Below, one piece after another: positions 7,597 to 7,613 of a stretch of 7,613 nucleotides of DNA. The stretch is from Lachnospiraceae bacterium (lineage in GTDB: Bacteria > Bacillota_A > Clostridia > Lachnospirales > Lachnospiraceae), in the NCBI GenBank assembly GCA_018365895.1, contig JAGZJD010000088.1, positions 1 through 7,613 on the forward strand, given 5' to 3'. Positions within the stretch are counted from its first letter, which is position 1. The number at the start of each line of letters is the position of its first letter. The translations under genes and the position numbers were made by a program. Under the pieces are notes generated by a model. That model did no database searches. It was not told the origin of the DNA and worked only from the letters and a program-made list of their open reading frames with translations.

Positions 7597-7613
7597 ATAT
7601 TTTTAATTGTGTA

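Overview
The window reads as chromosomal DNA from a gut-type Firmicute, most likely a Lachnospiraceae member close to the Ruminococcus gnavus/torques/Dorea group. The evidence is moderately AT-rich DNA, strong AGGAG-type ribosome binding sites, Sec signal peptides, a TGD-type C-terminal anchor, and a large host-glycan protease with dockerin, FN3 and F5/8C modules. Genus and species cannot be fixed from the sequence alone.

Every gene lies on the minus strand, so transcription runs from high to low coordinates. In that order: (1) the 5' 54 bases of a tRNA-Arg(UCU) gene, cut off at the end of the 5' T-stem strand (7596-7543); (2) joined directly to it, an aldose 1-epimerase gene (galM) that lacks its start and first codons (intact reading frame 7522-6557); (3) a strong hairpin terminator whose inner stem is also a near-consensus cre/LacI-family palindrome; (4) an extended -10 promoter and a 1730-residue secreted M60-like zinc metallopeptidase (6427-1235); (5) 14 bp later, a 325-residue cell-surface protein with a cohesin-like domain, a helical region and a C-terminal membrane/sortase-type anchor (1220-243); (6) a terminator; (7) a perfect-consensus promoter and the 5' part of ssrA (tmRNA), which runs off the left edge.

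The main biological message is the two-gene unit. The M60 protein has no wall or membrane anchor of its own but carries an X-module/dockerin pair near its N-terminus. The protein encoded immediately downstream is anchored and has a cohesin-like N-terminal domain. I infer a minimal two-component 'dock and anchor' system that holds a mucin-type glycoprotein peptidase on the cell surface. The dockerin and the M60 active site are seen directly. The cohesin assignment and the pairing are inference.

The second notable point is the right end. tRNA-Arg and galM are both incomplete and are fused without a gap, which indicates either a real deletion/rearrangement or a chimeric assembly join. No stretch over 300 bases lacks a gene.
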